Positions 16,503 through 25,992 of a stretch of DNA of 64,000 nucleotides are shown in pieces. Position 1 is the stretch's first letter. The number at the start of each line of letters is the position of its first letter. This DNA comes from Archaeoglobus sp. Lineage in GTDB: Archaea; Halobacteriota; Archaeoglobi; Archaeoglobales; Archaeoglobaceae. The notes under the pieces are model-generated. The model was not told the origin of the DNA. It saw nothing but the letters and a program-made list of their open reading frames with translations, and did no database searches. Position numbers and translations under genes: made by a program. Location of the stretch: NCBI RefSeq assembly GCF_017656475.1, contig NZ_JACDNT010000001.1, forward strand, positions 1-64,000, read 5' to 3'.

Positions 16503-16661
16503 AAAAATTACTCGAAGTTTTTTGGTAATTATGATTTCCTGCCAAACGGCGCTTTGATAGCTGCAGCATGCAAGCATCGCGGGATAAAAAAGATTGCGGC
16601 TTTCGATTGAGGTGATTTTCTAGAGATGAGATGTTTAAGTTTGGCTGCTGCATATCTTTAA
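16503..16661 (+). pseudogene. Remnant of a VapC-type PIN-domain gene (C-terminal part)
   Basis: This lies in the 430-bp gap before the acylase gene. One frame reads FLPNGALIAAACKHRGIKKIAAFD, then an in-frame TGA, then GDFLEM. That is the pattern of the PIN-domain C-terminus (LPNDALIAA...GI.KIATFD.DF) with the key Asp after N changed to Gly and a stop just before the last acidic residue. A TAG lies 36 nt upstream of the motif in the same frame, and no intact N-terminal half is visible. The gap also holds runs of ATTAAAATTTT near 16,360-16,395. Confidence 0.6.
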
Positions 16662-16693
16662 ATAAACCTGAAGCAGCTAAAGTTCATGCAAAA

Positions 16694-16704
16694 TAAATAT
16701 ATAT
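16694..16704 (+). promoter_or_regulatory. TATA element for the acylase gene
   Basis: TAAATATATAT centred about 26 nt before ATG 16725, with no ribosome site between, so the transcript is probably leaderless. Confidence 0.5.
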
Positions 16705-16724
16705 CACCGGTCTAACACACATAC

Positions 16725-19046
16725 ATGAAAAAGCTCGTGATAGTACCCCTGCTATTACTTGCAATCTTTGTCATTGCTGCATACAGCTACCTCAACCTCC
16801 TTGCCCCCTTCAGCGGCAGCCTGTGGGAGGTGGACAGATCAACAGAGGTTCCAAATCCTTACGGCTGGGCTGAAGTTTACTTTGACGAATACGGTGTGCC
16901 ACACATAGTTGCTGAAAATGAGAAGGCTATGGCTTTTGCAGTTGGTTACATCCACGCCAAAGACCGTCTCTTCCAGATGGACCTCCACCGAAGGATGATG
17001 AAGGGAGAGCTAAGCGAAGTTTTTGGTGAGGATTTCTTCGACTCCGATGAGTTCCACATAAAAATGGATTTTGCTGGTGCAGCAGAAGCTTCGTGGAGCA
17101 TAATCAAAGATTCAGAAATTGGTGACTTTCTGGTTGCATACAGCGAGGGTGTGAATTACTACATCAACAACCGCCCTCTCCCGATTGAGTTCAAGCTCGC
17201 AGGCTACAAGCCCAAAGAGTGGACTCCGGTTGATTCTCTCCTGCTTGGAAAGGAGATATCGTGGAGTCTAACTGGTAACTTCTGGGATTTGAAAAGAGCT
17301 CTGATCGTCGAAAAGCTAGGAGAGAAGGCACTGGAACTATACCCGGAGTATATGAACCACTCTTACCCCATAATAAGGACCGAAATCGTTAACAAATCTC
17401 TCCTCGACTGGCTTAAGCCATTTGAGGCGAAAGAAGGATTGGGATCGAACAACTGGGTCGTTTCAGGAAAGTTCACAGAAAACGGAAAGCCGATGCTCGC
17501 CAACGACCCCCACCTGCTCCTGATGGCCCCGCCCGTCTGGTACGAGATGCACCTGAAGGTGGATGAGGAGAATGTCAGAGGTGTATCCCTTCCAGGCGTG
17601 CCGGTCATCCTGATCGGGATGAACGACTATGTGGCGTGGGGCTTTACCAACGTTGGGGCTGATGTAATCGACTTCTACTACTATGTCTGGGATGGCGAGA
17701 AGTACCTCTACAAAGGTGAGTGGCTCGAACCGGAGAAGAAGGTCAAGGTGGTGAGGGTTAAGACAGACAGCGGTGTTGAGGAGAGAGAAGTTGTTGTGGA
17801 AAAGACCGTTCATGGGCCTGTTATAGAGAAGCACGGAAGAAAGATTGCGGTTGCTTGGACTGGACTGACAGCAACGAGAGAAGCATTGGCAATTTACAAG
17901 TACAACCACGCACACAACATCTCTGAGTTCATTGAAGGTTTGAAGCTCTTTGATGTTCCCGCGCAGAATGTGGTTTATGCAGACATCTACGGAAATGTGA
18001 TGTATTATCCAGCAGGAAAATTCCCGATAAGGCTTATTAACGGAACTGAAGTTCCCGGCAATGTCATATTCAACGGCTCGGCTGGAGAGGGAGAGTGGAG
18101 GGGGTTCAAACCCTATGGCGTTTCAACTTGGGAAGGCTTTATACCTTTCGAGGAGATCCCCCATCTCATAAATCCCGATTACGTTGGAACTGCAAACCAG
18201 AGGGTTGTTTTTGGCTATCAGCACTATCTTGGCGATTCGATGTACTTTGCAGACCCATACAGAGGTATGAGGATTTACCAAATGCTCGATGATGCTGCCA
18301 AATCAGGCAAAAAGATATCTCATGAGTACTTCATGGAAATGCAGAGAGACGTCTACTCCAAACCGGCGGAGTTCTTCACACCGTTCATTTTTGAGGCTGA
18401 AGGGAAAATGAGCGAAAAGGCGAAGAGCTACGCTGAGAAGCTGAGAAACTGGGACTTCAGAATGGTTAAAGACAGCGAAGCGGCACTGGTGTTCTCAATC
18501 TGGCTCGAAGAGTTTATAAACGAGACTTTTGGCGATGAGTTCTACTCAGCCGGGCTGGATAAAGACTTCTACCCCCACCTCTACGTTCTTCAGAACCTGC
18601 CTGCATACAGCATCTGGTTTGACGATATCAGGACTGAAGAAAGGGAGCAGAGAGCGGATATTGTGGCGAGAGCCATGGAGAAGGCAGTTGAAATAATAGA
18701 GTCTGAAGGTTACAGGGTTTATGGAGACTACAACAGGCTGAACATAGAGCACGCGTTCAGCAGCTTGGTTAAATTCTTCGACTATCCAAGCATGCCGATG
18801 AACGGCTCCACGTATACCGTTTTCAACTTCAGAAGGGCCGTTGACTGGGGAACTGGAGTATCGCAGGCAGGGAGTAGCTGGAGAATGATCGTCAACTTCG
18901 ACAAGAACTACTGCATAATTCCGGGTGGAAATTCTGGCAACTACTTCTCCCCACACTACTACGATCAGCTTGAAATGTGGGCGAATGGAGAGTACAAGAG
19001 CTTCGATTTCAATGTTAGAGGTGAGAAAATTGTCTTCAGGGGGTGA
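16725..19046 (+). CDS. Penicillin-acylase family Ntn hydrolase, membrane-anchored
   Basis: 773 aa, the usual precursor length. Residues 4-22 form a hydrophobic segment (LVIVPLLLLAIFVIAAY) that acts as a signal or anchor, so the enzyme faces outward. The precursor should cleave itself before Ser241 in GLGSNNWVVSG, giving an alpha chain and a beta chain with N-terminal serine nucleophile. The beta chain also has NDPHL and GMNDYVAWGFTN motifs, and the oxyanion-hole region is in the usual place. Family members hydrolyse penicillin G, acyl-homoserine lactones or other N-acyl amides; the natural substrate here is unknown. A small membrane protein gene follows after 4 nt. Confidence 0.9.
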   Translation: MKKLVIVPLLLLAIFVIAAYSYLNLLAPFSGSLWEVDRSTEVPNPYGWAEVYFDEYGVPHIVAENEKAMAFAVGYIHAKDRLFQMDLHRRMMKGELSEVFGEDFFDSDEFHIKMDFAGAAEASWSIIKDSEIGDFLVAYSEGVNYYINNRPLPIEFKLAGYKPKEWTPVDSLLLGKEISWSLTGNFWDLKRALIVEKLGEKALELYPEYMNHSYPIIRTEIVNKSLLDWLKPFEAKEGLGSNNWVVSGKFTENGKPMLANDPHLLLMAPPVWYEMHLKVDEENVRGVSLPGVPVILIGMNDYVAWGFTNVGADVIDFYYYVWDGEKYLYKGEWLEPEKKVKVVRVKTDSGVEEREVVVEKTVHGPVIEKHGRKIAVAWTGLTATREALAIYKYNHAHNISEFIEGLKLFDVPAQNVVYADIYGNVMYYPAGKFPIRLINGTEVPGNVIFNGSAGEGEWRGFKPYGVSTWEGFIPFEEIPHLINPDYVGTANQRVVFGYQHYLGDSMYFADPYRGMRIYQMLDDAAKSGKKISHEYFMEMQRDVYSKPAEFFTPFIFEAEGKMSEKAKSYAEKLRNWDFRMVKDSEAALVFSIWLEEFINETFGDEFYSAGLDKDFYPHLYVLQNLPAYSIWFDDIRTEEREQRADIVARAMEKAVEIIESEGYRVYGDYNRLNIEHAFSSLVKFFDYPSMPMNGSTYTVFNFRRAVDWGTGVSQAGSSWRMIVNFDKNYCIIPGGNSGNYFSPHYYDQLEMWANGEYKSFDFNVRGEKIVFRG

Positions 19047-19050
19047 TTCC

Positions 19051-19371
19051 ATGAACAGGTGGATTCTTATAGCTTTATCTTTCCTGTTAGCTCTCGCTTT
19101 ATCCATCTTTCACTGGGCCAGCATAATAATCGGAGGACTGATTGCAGGATACTTCTCGAAAAATTTCAAGGAGGCACTTGCTGTTGGCTTCGCATTGGGC
19201 TTTTTCATATATGGGGCTTTCATGGCTTACCTGGCTTACATGGGAATGCTGGCAAAGTTTCTCGCCCTATCCCCACTGTCCTACCTAAGCTTGGTGCTGT
19301 GTCTGGCTCTTGCAGTAATTTCTACAATCATCACAAACTTTTTTTCACCTTACGCAGTAAAGAAATTGTGA
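19051..19371 (+). CDS. Small membrane protein, about 3 transmembrane segments
   Basis: 106 aa from ATG 19051, which has a GGGGGTGA site 4 nt ahead; the listed longer ORF runs backwards through the acylase gene. Three hydrophobic stretches are visible (ILIALSFLLALALSIF, EALAVGFALGFFIYGAF, LSLVLCLALAVISTII). No family recognised. Its stop overlaps the GTG start of the Pop5 gene (GTGA), so it links the acylase to the RNase P/proteasome operon. Confidence 0.75.
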   Translation: MNRWILIALSFLLALALSIFHWASIIIGGLIAGYFSKNFKEALAVGFALGFFIYGAFMAYLAYMGMLAKFLALSPLSYLSLVLCLALAVISTIITNFFSPYAVKKL

Positions 19372-19697
19372 AAGGTCTGCCGCCATCACTGAGAAGCAGA
19401 AAAAGATATATTGCCTTCAGGATTATAGCTGAAAAAAAGATAGACGAGAGGTCACTTTCCCGCGCACTCTCGGAGAAGATGCTTGGCCTGTTTGGTGAGT
19501 GCTTTGCAGCAAGCGGGCTGAGAGTAGTCAGCTTCGACGGGGAGAAAGGGATAATCAGATGCTACAGAGAGGCGCTCGAGATGGTGATGGTGGCCCTCAC
19601 GCTAATGACCAGTGTTGGTGATGTAAAGGTAACTCCGCTGACAATCGGTGTCAGCGGGACTATAAAAAGGTGTAGAAGAAAGTATTTGGAGGTGTGA
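19368..19697 (+). CDS. rnp2: RNase P protein component 2 (Pop5/Rpp14 family)
   Basis: 109 aa from GTG 19368. The sequence MKGLPPSLRSRKRYIAF is the typical archaeal Pop5 start, and the C-terminus has SGTIKRCRRKYLE. Pop5 pairs with Rpp30 and helps the RNase P RNA cut 5' leaders from tRNA precursors. The listed ORF begins far upstream in another gene; the GTG overlapping the previous stop is the only sensible start. It is followed directly by psmA, a neighbourhood conserved in many archaea. Confidence 0.92.
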   Translation: MKGLPPSLRSRKRYIAFRIIAEKKIDERSLSRALSEKMLGLFGECFAASGLRVVSFDGEKGIIRCYREALEMVMVALTLMTSVGDVKVTPLTIGVSGTIKRCRRKYLEV

Positions 19698-19699
19698 AC

Positions 19700-20440
19700 A
19701 TGCATTTACCGCAAATGGGATATGATAGAGCCATAACGGTATTCAGCCCTGACGGAAGACTGTTTCAGGTAGAATACGCCAGAGAAGCTGTAAAGAGAGG
19801 TGCTACTGCAATTGGCATGAAGTGCAGTGAGGGTGTTATTCTGATAGCCGACAAAAGGGTTGGCAGCAAGCTTCTTGAGGCAGATACGATCGAGAAAATT
19901 TACAAAATTGATGAGCACATCTGTGCCGCTACTTCCGGCCTTGTAGCCGATGCGAGAGTTCTTATCGACAGGGCGAGAATTGAGGCCCAGATTAACAGAT
20001 TAACTTACGATGAGCCGATAACGGTTAAGGAGCTTGCAAAGAAAATCTGCGACTTCAAGCAGCAGTACACGCAGTATGGAGGTGTCAGGCCTTTCGGTGT
20101 CTCGCTGCTCATTGCTGGTGTCGATGAGGTGCCAAAGCTTTACGAAACGGATCCAAGCGGTGCTTTGCTTGAGTATAAGGCGACAGCAATAGGGATGGGC
20201 AGGAACACTGTTACAGAGTTCTTTGAGAAAGAGTACTGCGAAGATCTCAGCTTTGATGATGCGTTAATCCTTGGACTGGTTGCGATGGGGCTCTCCATCG
20301 AATCAGAACTCGCCCCTGAGAACATTGAAGTGGGCTACGTTAAAGTTGACGATAAAACTTTCAAGGAAGTGACGGCAGAAGAGCTCAGACCCTACGTTGA
20401 AAAGGCAAACGAGAGGATTAGAGAGTTGCTGAAGAAGTGA
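19700..20440 (+). CDS. psmA: 20S proteasome alpha subunit
   Basis: 246 aa. The family signature GYDRAITVFSPDGRLFQVEYA is at the N-terminus, the gate-forming H0 region. GGVRPFGVSLL is the other alpha-subunit hallmark. Alpha rings cap the chamber and bind regulatory ATPases. The start at ATG 19700 has a GGAGGTG site 5 nt ahead; the ORF-track GTG at 19694 overlaps that site. SBDS follows after 3 nt. The sequence appears slightly different from the A. fulgidus type-strain PsmA as I remember it. Confidence 0.97.
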   Translation: MHLPQMGYDRAITVFSPDGRLFQVEYAREAVKRGATAIGMKCSEGVILIADKRVGSKLLEADTIEKIYKIDEHICAATSGLVADARVLIDRARIEAQINRLTYDEPITVKELAKKICDFKQQYTQYGGVRPFGVSLLIAGVDEVPKLYETDPSGALLEYKATAIGMGRNTVTEFFEKEYCEDLSFDDALILGLVAMGLSIESELAPENIEVGYVKVDDKTFKEVTAEELRPYVEKANERIRELLKK

Positions 20441-20443
20441 AGT

Positions 20444-21148
20444 ATGGTATCCCTCGATAAGGCCGTAATTGCAAGGCTCAGAAAAGGAGGAGAGGAGTTC
20501 GAGGTCCTTGTTGACCCTTACTTAGCCAGAGACCTCAAGGAAGGAAAGGAAGTCAACTTCGAGGACCTTCTCGCTGCCGAGGAAGTCTTCAAAGATGCAA
20601 GAAAGGGTGAGAGGGCATCGGCAGAGGAACTGAGAAAGGTATTTGGAACGGAGGACATCTCCGAGATTGCCAGAAGAATAATAATCGACGGAGAAGTGCA
20701 GATAACTGCTGAGCAGAGAAAAGAAATGCTTGAGGCGAAAAGAAAGCAGATAATCAACTTCATTAGTAGAAACACAATCGATCCGAGAACAAACGCCCCA
20801 CATCCCCCCTCAAGGATCGAAAGGGCAATGGAGGAGGCAAAGGTGCACATCGACATCTTCAAGTCGGTCGAGGCACAGGTAAAGGACATAGTTAAAGCCC
20901 TGAAGCCCATTATTCCGCTGAAATTTGAAGAAATGGAAATAGCCATTAAAATACCACCGGAATACACCGGAAAAGCCATCTCTGCCCTTTACAACTTCGG
21001 AGGAGTGACAAAAGAAGAATGGCAGAGAGACGGAAGCTGGATATGCGTGATGCGTATCCCGTCAGGAATGTACGGAGACCTGATGGACTTGCTCGGAAAG
21101 GTCGCGAAAGGTGAGGCTTTGACAAAAATTTTGAGGAGGATAGGATAA
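20444..21148 (+). CDS. sdo1: Ribosome maturation factor SBDS (Sdo1)
   Basis: 234 aa, full length, with the three-domain SBDS layout: an N-terminal FYSH domain ([21 protein letters not shown]), a helical middle ([18 protein letters not shown]), and a ferredoxin-like C-terminal domain. It helps release the anti-association factor aIF6 from the large ribosomal subunit. Its TAA overlaps the rrp4 ATG (TAATG). Confidence 0.96.
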   Translation: MVSLDKAVIARLRKGGEEFEVLVDPYLARDLKEGKEVNFEDLLAAEEVFKDARKGERASAEELRKVFGTEDISEIARRIIIDGEVQITAEQRKEMLEAKRKQIINFISRNTIDPRTNAPHPPSRIERAMEEAKVHIDIFKSVEAQVKDIVKALKPIIPLKFEEMEIAIKIPPEYTGKAISALYNFGGVTKEEWQRDGSWICVMRIPSGMYGDLMDLLGKVAKGEALTKILRRIG

Positions 21149-21819
21149 TGAGGAAGATAGTACTGCCTGGAGATTTGCTCTCCACCAATCCACGTGCCGC
21201 TGGATACGGAACATACGTGGAAGGTGGGAAGGTTTACGCGAAAATAATAGGTCTTTTTGACCAGACTGAAACTCACGTTAGAGTCATTCCCCTAAAGGGC
21301 AGATACACGCCTTCCGTCGGGGATGTTGTTATCGGTATAATTAGAGAGGTCGCCGCCAACGGCTGGTCAGTAGATATTTACTCCCCATATCAGGCCTTTT
21401 TGCCCGTAAGTGAAAATCCGGAAATGAAGCCCAACAGGAAACCGAACGAGGTGCTCGACATAGGTGATGCAATAATAGCCAAGGTTCTCAACATCGACCC
21501 CAAAATGAAGGTCACACTGACGATGAAGGACAGAATATGCCGTCCTATCAGGTTTGGGAGAATCGTGGCCATCAATCCGGCGAGGGTTCCGAGAGTTATA
21601 GGCAAGAAGGGGAGCATGATAAAGCTTCTTAAGGGCGAGCTTGACGTTCAGATAGTTGTCGGGCAGAACGGTTTGATATGGGTTAATGGAGACCGCAGGA
21701 AAGTTTCCATTGCTGAGGAAGCAATCTACCTTATCGAGCAGGAGGCTCATACAGAAGGCTTAACAGATAGAGTTGCAGAATTTATAAAGAGGAGGAAGGC
21801 AGATGTCGGAATTCAATGA
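21148..21819 (+). CDS. rrp4: Exosome RNA-binding subunit Rrp4
   Basis: 223 aa. An N-terminal domain ([10 protein letters not shown]) is followed by an S1 domain ([19 protein letters not shown]) and a KH domain with [15 protein letters not shown]. Rrp4 caps the archaeal exosome ring and feeds RNA to the Rrp41 active sites. It overlaps rrp41 by 17 nt. Confidence 0.96.
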   Translation: MRKIVLPGDLLSTNPRAAGYGTYVEGGKVYAKIIGLFDQTETHVRVIPLKGRYTPSVGDVVIGIIREVAANGWSVDIYSPYQAFLPVSENPEMKPNRKPNEVLDIGDAIIAKVLNIDPKMKVTLTMKDRICRPIRFGRIVAINPARVPRVIGKKGSMIKLLKGELDVQIVVGQNGLIWVNGDRRKVSIAEEAIYLIEQEAHTEGLTDRVAEFIKRRKADVGIQ

Positions 21820-22579
21820 GAAACCAGAAAGGTTAATTGTGGATGGTTTAAGGCTCGATGGGAGAAAATTTGACGAGCTCAGACCAATAAAAATTGAGGC
21901 AAGTGTGTTGAAGAGAGCCGATGGCTCATGCTACCTTGAAATGGGTAAGAACAAGGTAATCGCAGCGGTTTTCGGTCCGAGAGAGGTGCACCCGAGACAC
22001 CTTCAGGACCCAAGCAAGGCTGTTGTCAGATACAGGTACAACATGGCACCTTTCAGCGTTGAGGAGAGAAAGAGGCCCGGGCCGGACAGAAGGAGTGTTG
22101 AAATATCAAAGGTAAGCAAGGAAGCTTTTGAAGCAGTAATAATGAAGGAGCTGTTCCCAAGAAGTGCAATAGACATCTTCGTAGAGGTTTTGCAGGCTGA
22201 TGCAGGGAGCAGGACAGCGTGTCTGAACGCTGCAAGCGTGGCACTGGTTGATGCTGGAGTGCCAATGAAGGGGATGATTACTTCAGTTGCGGTAGGCAAG
22301 GCTGACGGGCATCTCGTCCTGGATCCGATGAAGGATGAGGACAATTTTGGAGAGGCAGACATGCCCTTTGCATTCCTCATCAGGAACGGCAAGATCGAAT
22401 CGATAGCGCTGCTTCAAATGGACGGCAGAATGACTAAGGATGAGGTGAGGCAGGCAATAGAGCTTGCAAAGAAGGGTGCGCTGCAGATTTACGAAATTCA
22501 GAGAGAAGCGATACTCAGGAGATATATAGAAGTTGGAGAAGAAATGGACGAAATAACAGAGGGTGGTGAAGATGTCTGA
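21803..22579 (+). CDS. rrp41: Exosome catalytic subunit Rrp41
   Basis: 258 aa, RNase PH fold. [14 protein letters not shown] opens the protein, [24 protein letters not shown] is the RNA- and phosphate-binding region, and DMPFAFLI carries the catalytic aspartate. It performs phosphorolytic 3'-5' decay and tailing in a hexamer with Rrp42. The C-terminus overlaps rrp42 by 8 nt. Confidence 0.96.
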   Translation: MSEFNEKPERLIVDGLRLDGRKFDELRPIKIEASVLKRADGSCYLEMGKNKVIAAVFGPREVHPRHLQDPSKAVVRYRYNMAPFSVEERKRPGPDRRSVEISKVSKEAFEAVIMKELFPRSAIDIFVEVLQADAGSRTACLNAASVALVDAGVPMKGMITSVAVGKADGHLVLDPMKDEDNFGEADMPFAFLIRNGKIESIALLQMDGRMTKDEVRQAIELAKKGALQIYEIQREAILRRYIEVGEEMDEITEGGEDV

Positions 22580-23351
22580 AGATATTCTGGCGGACATCAA
22601 GCGAGACTACGTCCTCTCAAAGCTTAGAGACAATGAGAGAATAGACGGAAGAGGCTTTGATGAGTTCAGAAATGTTGAAATAATTCCAAACGTTGTGGAG
22701 AAAGCCGAAGGTTCGGCTCTGGTCAAACTGGGTGACACGCAGGTAATGGTTGGAGTTAAGATGCAGCCAGGCGAACCTTATCCTGATACTCCCGACAAGG
22801 GAGTTATCATCGTGAATGCTGAGCTCGTTCCACTTGCTTCACCAACATTCGAGCCTGGACCACCAGATGAAAACTCGATCGAGCTTGCGAGAGTTGTGGA
22901 CAGAGGAATTAGGGAAAGCGAGGCTGTTGATTTATCAAAGCTTGTTATCGAGGAGGGAGAGAAGGTCTGGATAGCATTCGTTGACATCCACGCTCTCGAC
23001 GATGACGGAAACCTGCAGGATGCTTCAGCACTGGCAGCGATCGCTGCACTGATGAACACAAAAGTCCCGGCTGAGAGGTTCGAGGTAGGAGAGGACTTCC
23101 TGCTTCCAGTTCGAGACCTTCCAGTCTCAGTAACGTCACTCGTTGTTGGGAACAAGTACCTTGTCGACCCAAGCAGGGATGAAATGAGTGTTGGAGACAC
23201 AACTCTAACAATCACCACCGACAAGGAAGACAACGTTGTTGCAATGCAGAAAAGCGGTGGATACTTGCTTGACGAAAAGCTTTTCGATGAGCTTCTGGAT
23301 GTGAGTATAAACTGTGCCAGAAAGCTGAGGGAGAAGCTGAAGGAAATCTGA
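22572..23351 (+). CDS. rrp42: Exosome non-catalytic subunit Rrp42
   Basis: 259 aa, RNase PH fold without the catalytic residues. Typical motifs are [33 protein letters not shown] and the [16 protein letters not shown] segment. Rrp42 alternates with Rrp41 in the exosome ring and helps position RNA. The start at ATG 22572 (MSEDIL) is chosen over the listed GTG because GGTGGTGA lies just ahead of it. Last gene of the operon; a T-rich tract follows. Confidence 0.95.
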   Translation: MSEDILADIKRDYVLSKLRDNERIDGRGFDEFRNVEIIPNVVEKAEGSALVKLGDTQVMVGVKMQPGEPYPDTPDKGVIIVNAELVPLASPTFEPGPPDENSIELARVVDRGIRESEAVDLSKLVIEEGEKVWIAFVDIHALDDDGNLQDASALAAIAALMNTKVPAERFEVGEDFLLPVRDLPVSVTSLVVGNKYLVDPSRDEMSVGDTTLTITTDKEDNVVAMQKSGGYLLDEKLFDELLDVSINCARKLREKLKEI

Positions 23352-23352
23352 A

Positions 23353-23376
23353 CTTTTTTTATTTTTAATATTTTCA
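23353..23376 (+). terminator. T-rich terminator after rrp42
   Basis: AACTTTTTTTATTTTTAATATTTTC begins 1-2 nt after the rrp42 stop, without a hairpin. This fits archaeal U-rich termination, and the cognate factor aCPSF1 is encoded in the same window. Confidence 0.5.
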
Positions 23377-23404
23377 GGCATAGTTTTTAGGTGTAGCACA
23401 CCCA

Positions 23405-23414
23405 AACTTTAAAT
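23405..23414 (+). promoter_or_regulatory. TATA element for polB
   Basis: AACTTTAAAT centred about 28 nt before ATG 23439, with no ribosome site; consistent with a leaderless polB message. Confidence 0.5.
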
Positions 23415-23438
23415 CCTTCTTTAGCATAATGTGTTTCG

Positions 23439-25781
23439 ATGGAAAGAGTTGAAGGCTGGCTCATCGATGCTGACTACGAAACCATCGGTGGTAAGGCCGT
23501 TGTCAGGCTGTGGTGTAAAGATGATGAGGGGATTTTTGTCGCATATGATTACAACTTCGACCCCTATTTTTACGTTCTCGATGTTGATGAGGATATTCTC
23601 AAGAACGCCAGCGTTTCGACAAAAAAGGATGTTATTAAGGTAAAGTCCTACGAAAAAGCCCAGCTAAGGTCATTGGGAAGGGAGGTAGAAGGATACATCG
23701 TCTATGCTTACCACCCACAGCACGTTCCAAAGCTGAGGGACTACCTGTCCCAGTTTGGAGACGTGAGAGAAGCGGACATCCCGTTCGCCTACCGCTATCT
23801 GATTGACAAGGATCTGGCATGCATGGACGGGATTGCGGTTGAGGGGGAAAAGATTGAGGGAGTCATAAGAAGCTACAAGGTTGAAAAGGTGGAAAGAATT
23901 CCAAGAATGGAGTTCCCGGATCTCAAGATGCTCGTGTTTGACTGTGAAATGCTCTCGTCATTCGGCATGCCCGAACCTGAAAAGGATCCTATTATAGTTA
24001 TCTCGGTAAAAACTGACGATGATGGCGAAATGATACTAACGGGAGAAGAGAGGAAAATCATATCGGATTTCGTGAAGCTTGTAAAGAACTGCGACCCCGA
24101 CATCATCGTCGGATACAATCAGGATGCTTTTGACTGGCCCTACTTGAGAAAAAGAGCTCAAAAGTGGAATATCCCCCTTAACGTCGGAAGGGATGGCTCA
24201 AGCATCGTTTTCAGAGGTGGCAGGCCGAAGATAACCGGAAGGCTGAACGTTGATCTTTACGACATAGCGATGAGGATTTCGGACATAAAGATAAAGAAGC
24301 TGGAGAACGTTGCGGAATTTCTTGGGACTAAGATAGAAATCGCAGACATTGAAGCTAAGGATATCTACAGATACTGGAGCAGGGGGGAAAAAGAGAAAGT
24401 TCTAACCTATGCAAGGCAGGATGCCATAAACACCTACCTCATCGCCAAGGAGCTTCTGCCAATGCACTACGAACTTTCAAAGATGATAAGGCTACCAGTT
24501 GACGATATAACGAGAATGGGAAGGGGAAAGCAAGTTGACTGGCTGCTGCTGAGTGAAGCCAAGAAGATTGGTGAGATTGCCCCTAACCCACCGGAACATG
24601 CTGAGAGCTATGAGGGGGCTTTTGTTCTTGAACCAGAAAGGGGCTTGCACGAGAATGTAGCCTGCCTCGACTTTGCCAGCATGTACCCGTCGATAATGAT
24701 AGCGTTCAACATAAGCCCTGACACTTACGGCTGTAGAGAAGACTGCCACGAAGCACCTGAAGTCGGCCACAAGTTTAGAAAAACCCCGGATGGATTCTTC
24801 AAAAGAATTCTCAGAATGCTCATAGAAAGAAGGAGGGAGATTAAAGCGGAACTCAAGAAGCTCGATCCCGAAAGTTCGGAGTACAAGCTTCTCGATATAA
24901 AACAGCAAACTCTGAAGGTTCTCACGAACTCATTTTACGGATACATGGGCTGGAACCTTGCAAGGTGGTACTGCCACCCCTGTGCGGAGGCAACAACCGC
25001 CTGGGGAAGGCATTTCATAAAGAAGTCGGCAAAAATTGCTGAAAGCATGGGATTCAAAGTTCTTTACGGCGACACGGACAGCATTTTCATCACGAAGGCG
25101 GGAATGACTAAAGAGGAGGTGGAAGAGCTGATTGCCAGGCTGCACGAAGAGCTACCAATACAGATTGAGGTTGACGAGTACTACTCATCCATCTTTTTCG
25201 TTGAAAAGAAGAGGTATGCTGGACTTACCGAAGACGGCAGGCTTGTGGTCAAGGGGCTGGAGGTCAGAAGAGGAGACTGGTGTGAACTGGCGAAGAAGGT
25301 TCAGAGGGAGGTTATAGAAATCATACTCAAAGAAAAGAATCCTGAAAAGGCTCTGTCGCTCGTAAAAGACGTCATATCTAGGATTAAAGAAGGAAAAGTT
25401 GCCCTCGAAGATGTAGTGATTTACAAGGGTTTGACAAAGAAGCCATCAAAATACGAGTCCATGCAGGCTCACGTCAAAGCCGCTCTTAAGGCAAAGGAAA
25501 TGGGTATAATCTATCCAGTTTCTTCAAAAATAGGATATGTTATCGTAAGAGGTTCGGGGAATATAGGGGACAGAGCCTATCCAATAGACCTTATCGAGGA
25601 CTTCGACGGTGAAAACCTGAGGATAAAAACAAAGAGTGGGACGGAAATCAAGAAACTGGACAAAGACTACTATATTGATAACCAGATCATTCCATCTGTT
25701 CTGAGAATACTTGAGAGGTTCGGATACACGGAGGCAAGTTTGAAAGGGTCTTTGCAGACAAGTCTGGACTCATTCTTTTAA
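23439..25781 (+). CDS. polB: Family B replicative DNA polymerase
   Basis: 780 aa. The proofreading exonuclease motifs are seen in order: VFDCEMLS near residue 166, GYNQDAFDWPY near 225, and YARQDAINTY near 325. Polymerase motifs follow: DFASMYPSIM (A), KVLTNSFYGYMGW (B) and YGDTDSIF near 541 (C). The C-terminal QTSLDSFF is a clear PCNA-interacting peptide. It is a complete, active-looking enzyme of the Pyrococcus-type B family, and the N-terminal domain is where uracil is sensed. No intein is present at the usual insertion sites. Monocistronic by spacing. Confidence 0.98.
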   Translation: MERVEGWLIDADYETIGGKAVVRLWCKDDEGIFVAYDYNFDPYFYVLDVDEDILKNASVSTKKDVIKVKSYEKAQLRSLGREVEGYIVYAYHPQHVPKLRDYLSQFGDVREADIPFAYRYLIDKDLACMDGIAVEGEKIEGVIRSYKVEKVERIPRMEFPDLKMLVFDCEMLSSFGMPEPEKDPIIVISVKTDDDGEMILTGEERKIISDFVKLVKNCDPDIIVGYNQDAFDWPYLRKRAQKWNIPLNVGRDGSSIVFRGGRPKITGRLNVDLYDIAMRISDIKIKKLENVAEFLGTKIEIADIEAKDIYRYWSRGEKEKVLTYARQDAINTYLIAKELLPMHYELSKMIRLPVDDITRMGRGKQVDWLLLSEAKKIGEIAPNPPEHAESYEGAFVLEPERGLHENVACLDFASMYPSIMIAFNISPDTYGCREDCHEAPEVGHKFRKTPDGFFKRILRMLIERRREIKAELKKLDPESSEYKLLDIKQQTLKVLTNSFYGYMGWNLARWYCHPCAEATTAWGRHFIKKSAKIAESMGFKVLYGDTDSIFITKAGMTKEEVEELIARLHEELPIQIEVDEYYSSIFFVEKKRYAGLTEDGRLVVKGLEVRRGDWCELAKKVQREVIEIILKEKNPEKALSLVKDVISRIKEGKVALEDVVIYKGLTKKPSKYESMQAHVKAALKAKEMGIIYPVSSKIGYVIVRGSGNIGDRAYPIDLIEDFDGENLRIKTKSGTEIKKLDKDYYIDNQIIPSVLRILERFGYTEASLKGSLQTSLDSFF

Positions 25782-25992
25782 CAAAAATAGTAAAAACTTT
25801 AAATATTAATATTTTAAAATTGAATCAAAGAGTTTGTACTCCTCACAAGTCTTCCACAGTATTGCAAGTGGGGAAAAGGATTTTACAACCCTGGTAGAGC
25901 AATATGTGCATATCTACCCATAAAATTTTTAGAATAAGATTCAGTTTGATAGTCTTAAGTAAAGGTTATATATCAAACACAGAACCACCGCT
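25782..25992. other. 211-bp intergenic region before the acyl-CoA dehydrogenase gene
   Basis: The left end is AT-rich with TTTAAATATTAATATTTTAAAA, which can act as the polB terminator. A start-less open stretch (FVLLTSLPQYCKWGKGFYNPGR) lies in the middle but has no initiation codon and is not called as a gene. GGTTATATATC near 25,968 is the likely TATA element of the next gene, about 25 nt before its ATG. Confidence 0.4.

Noticed and set aside
25855-25933. Open frame FVLLTSLPQYCKWGKGFYNPGR in the polB-acd gap
   Set aside because: No start codon in frame; preceded by a stop. Could be a remnant but has no recognisable family.
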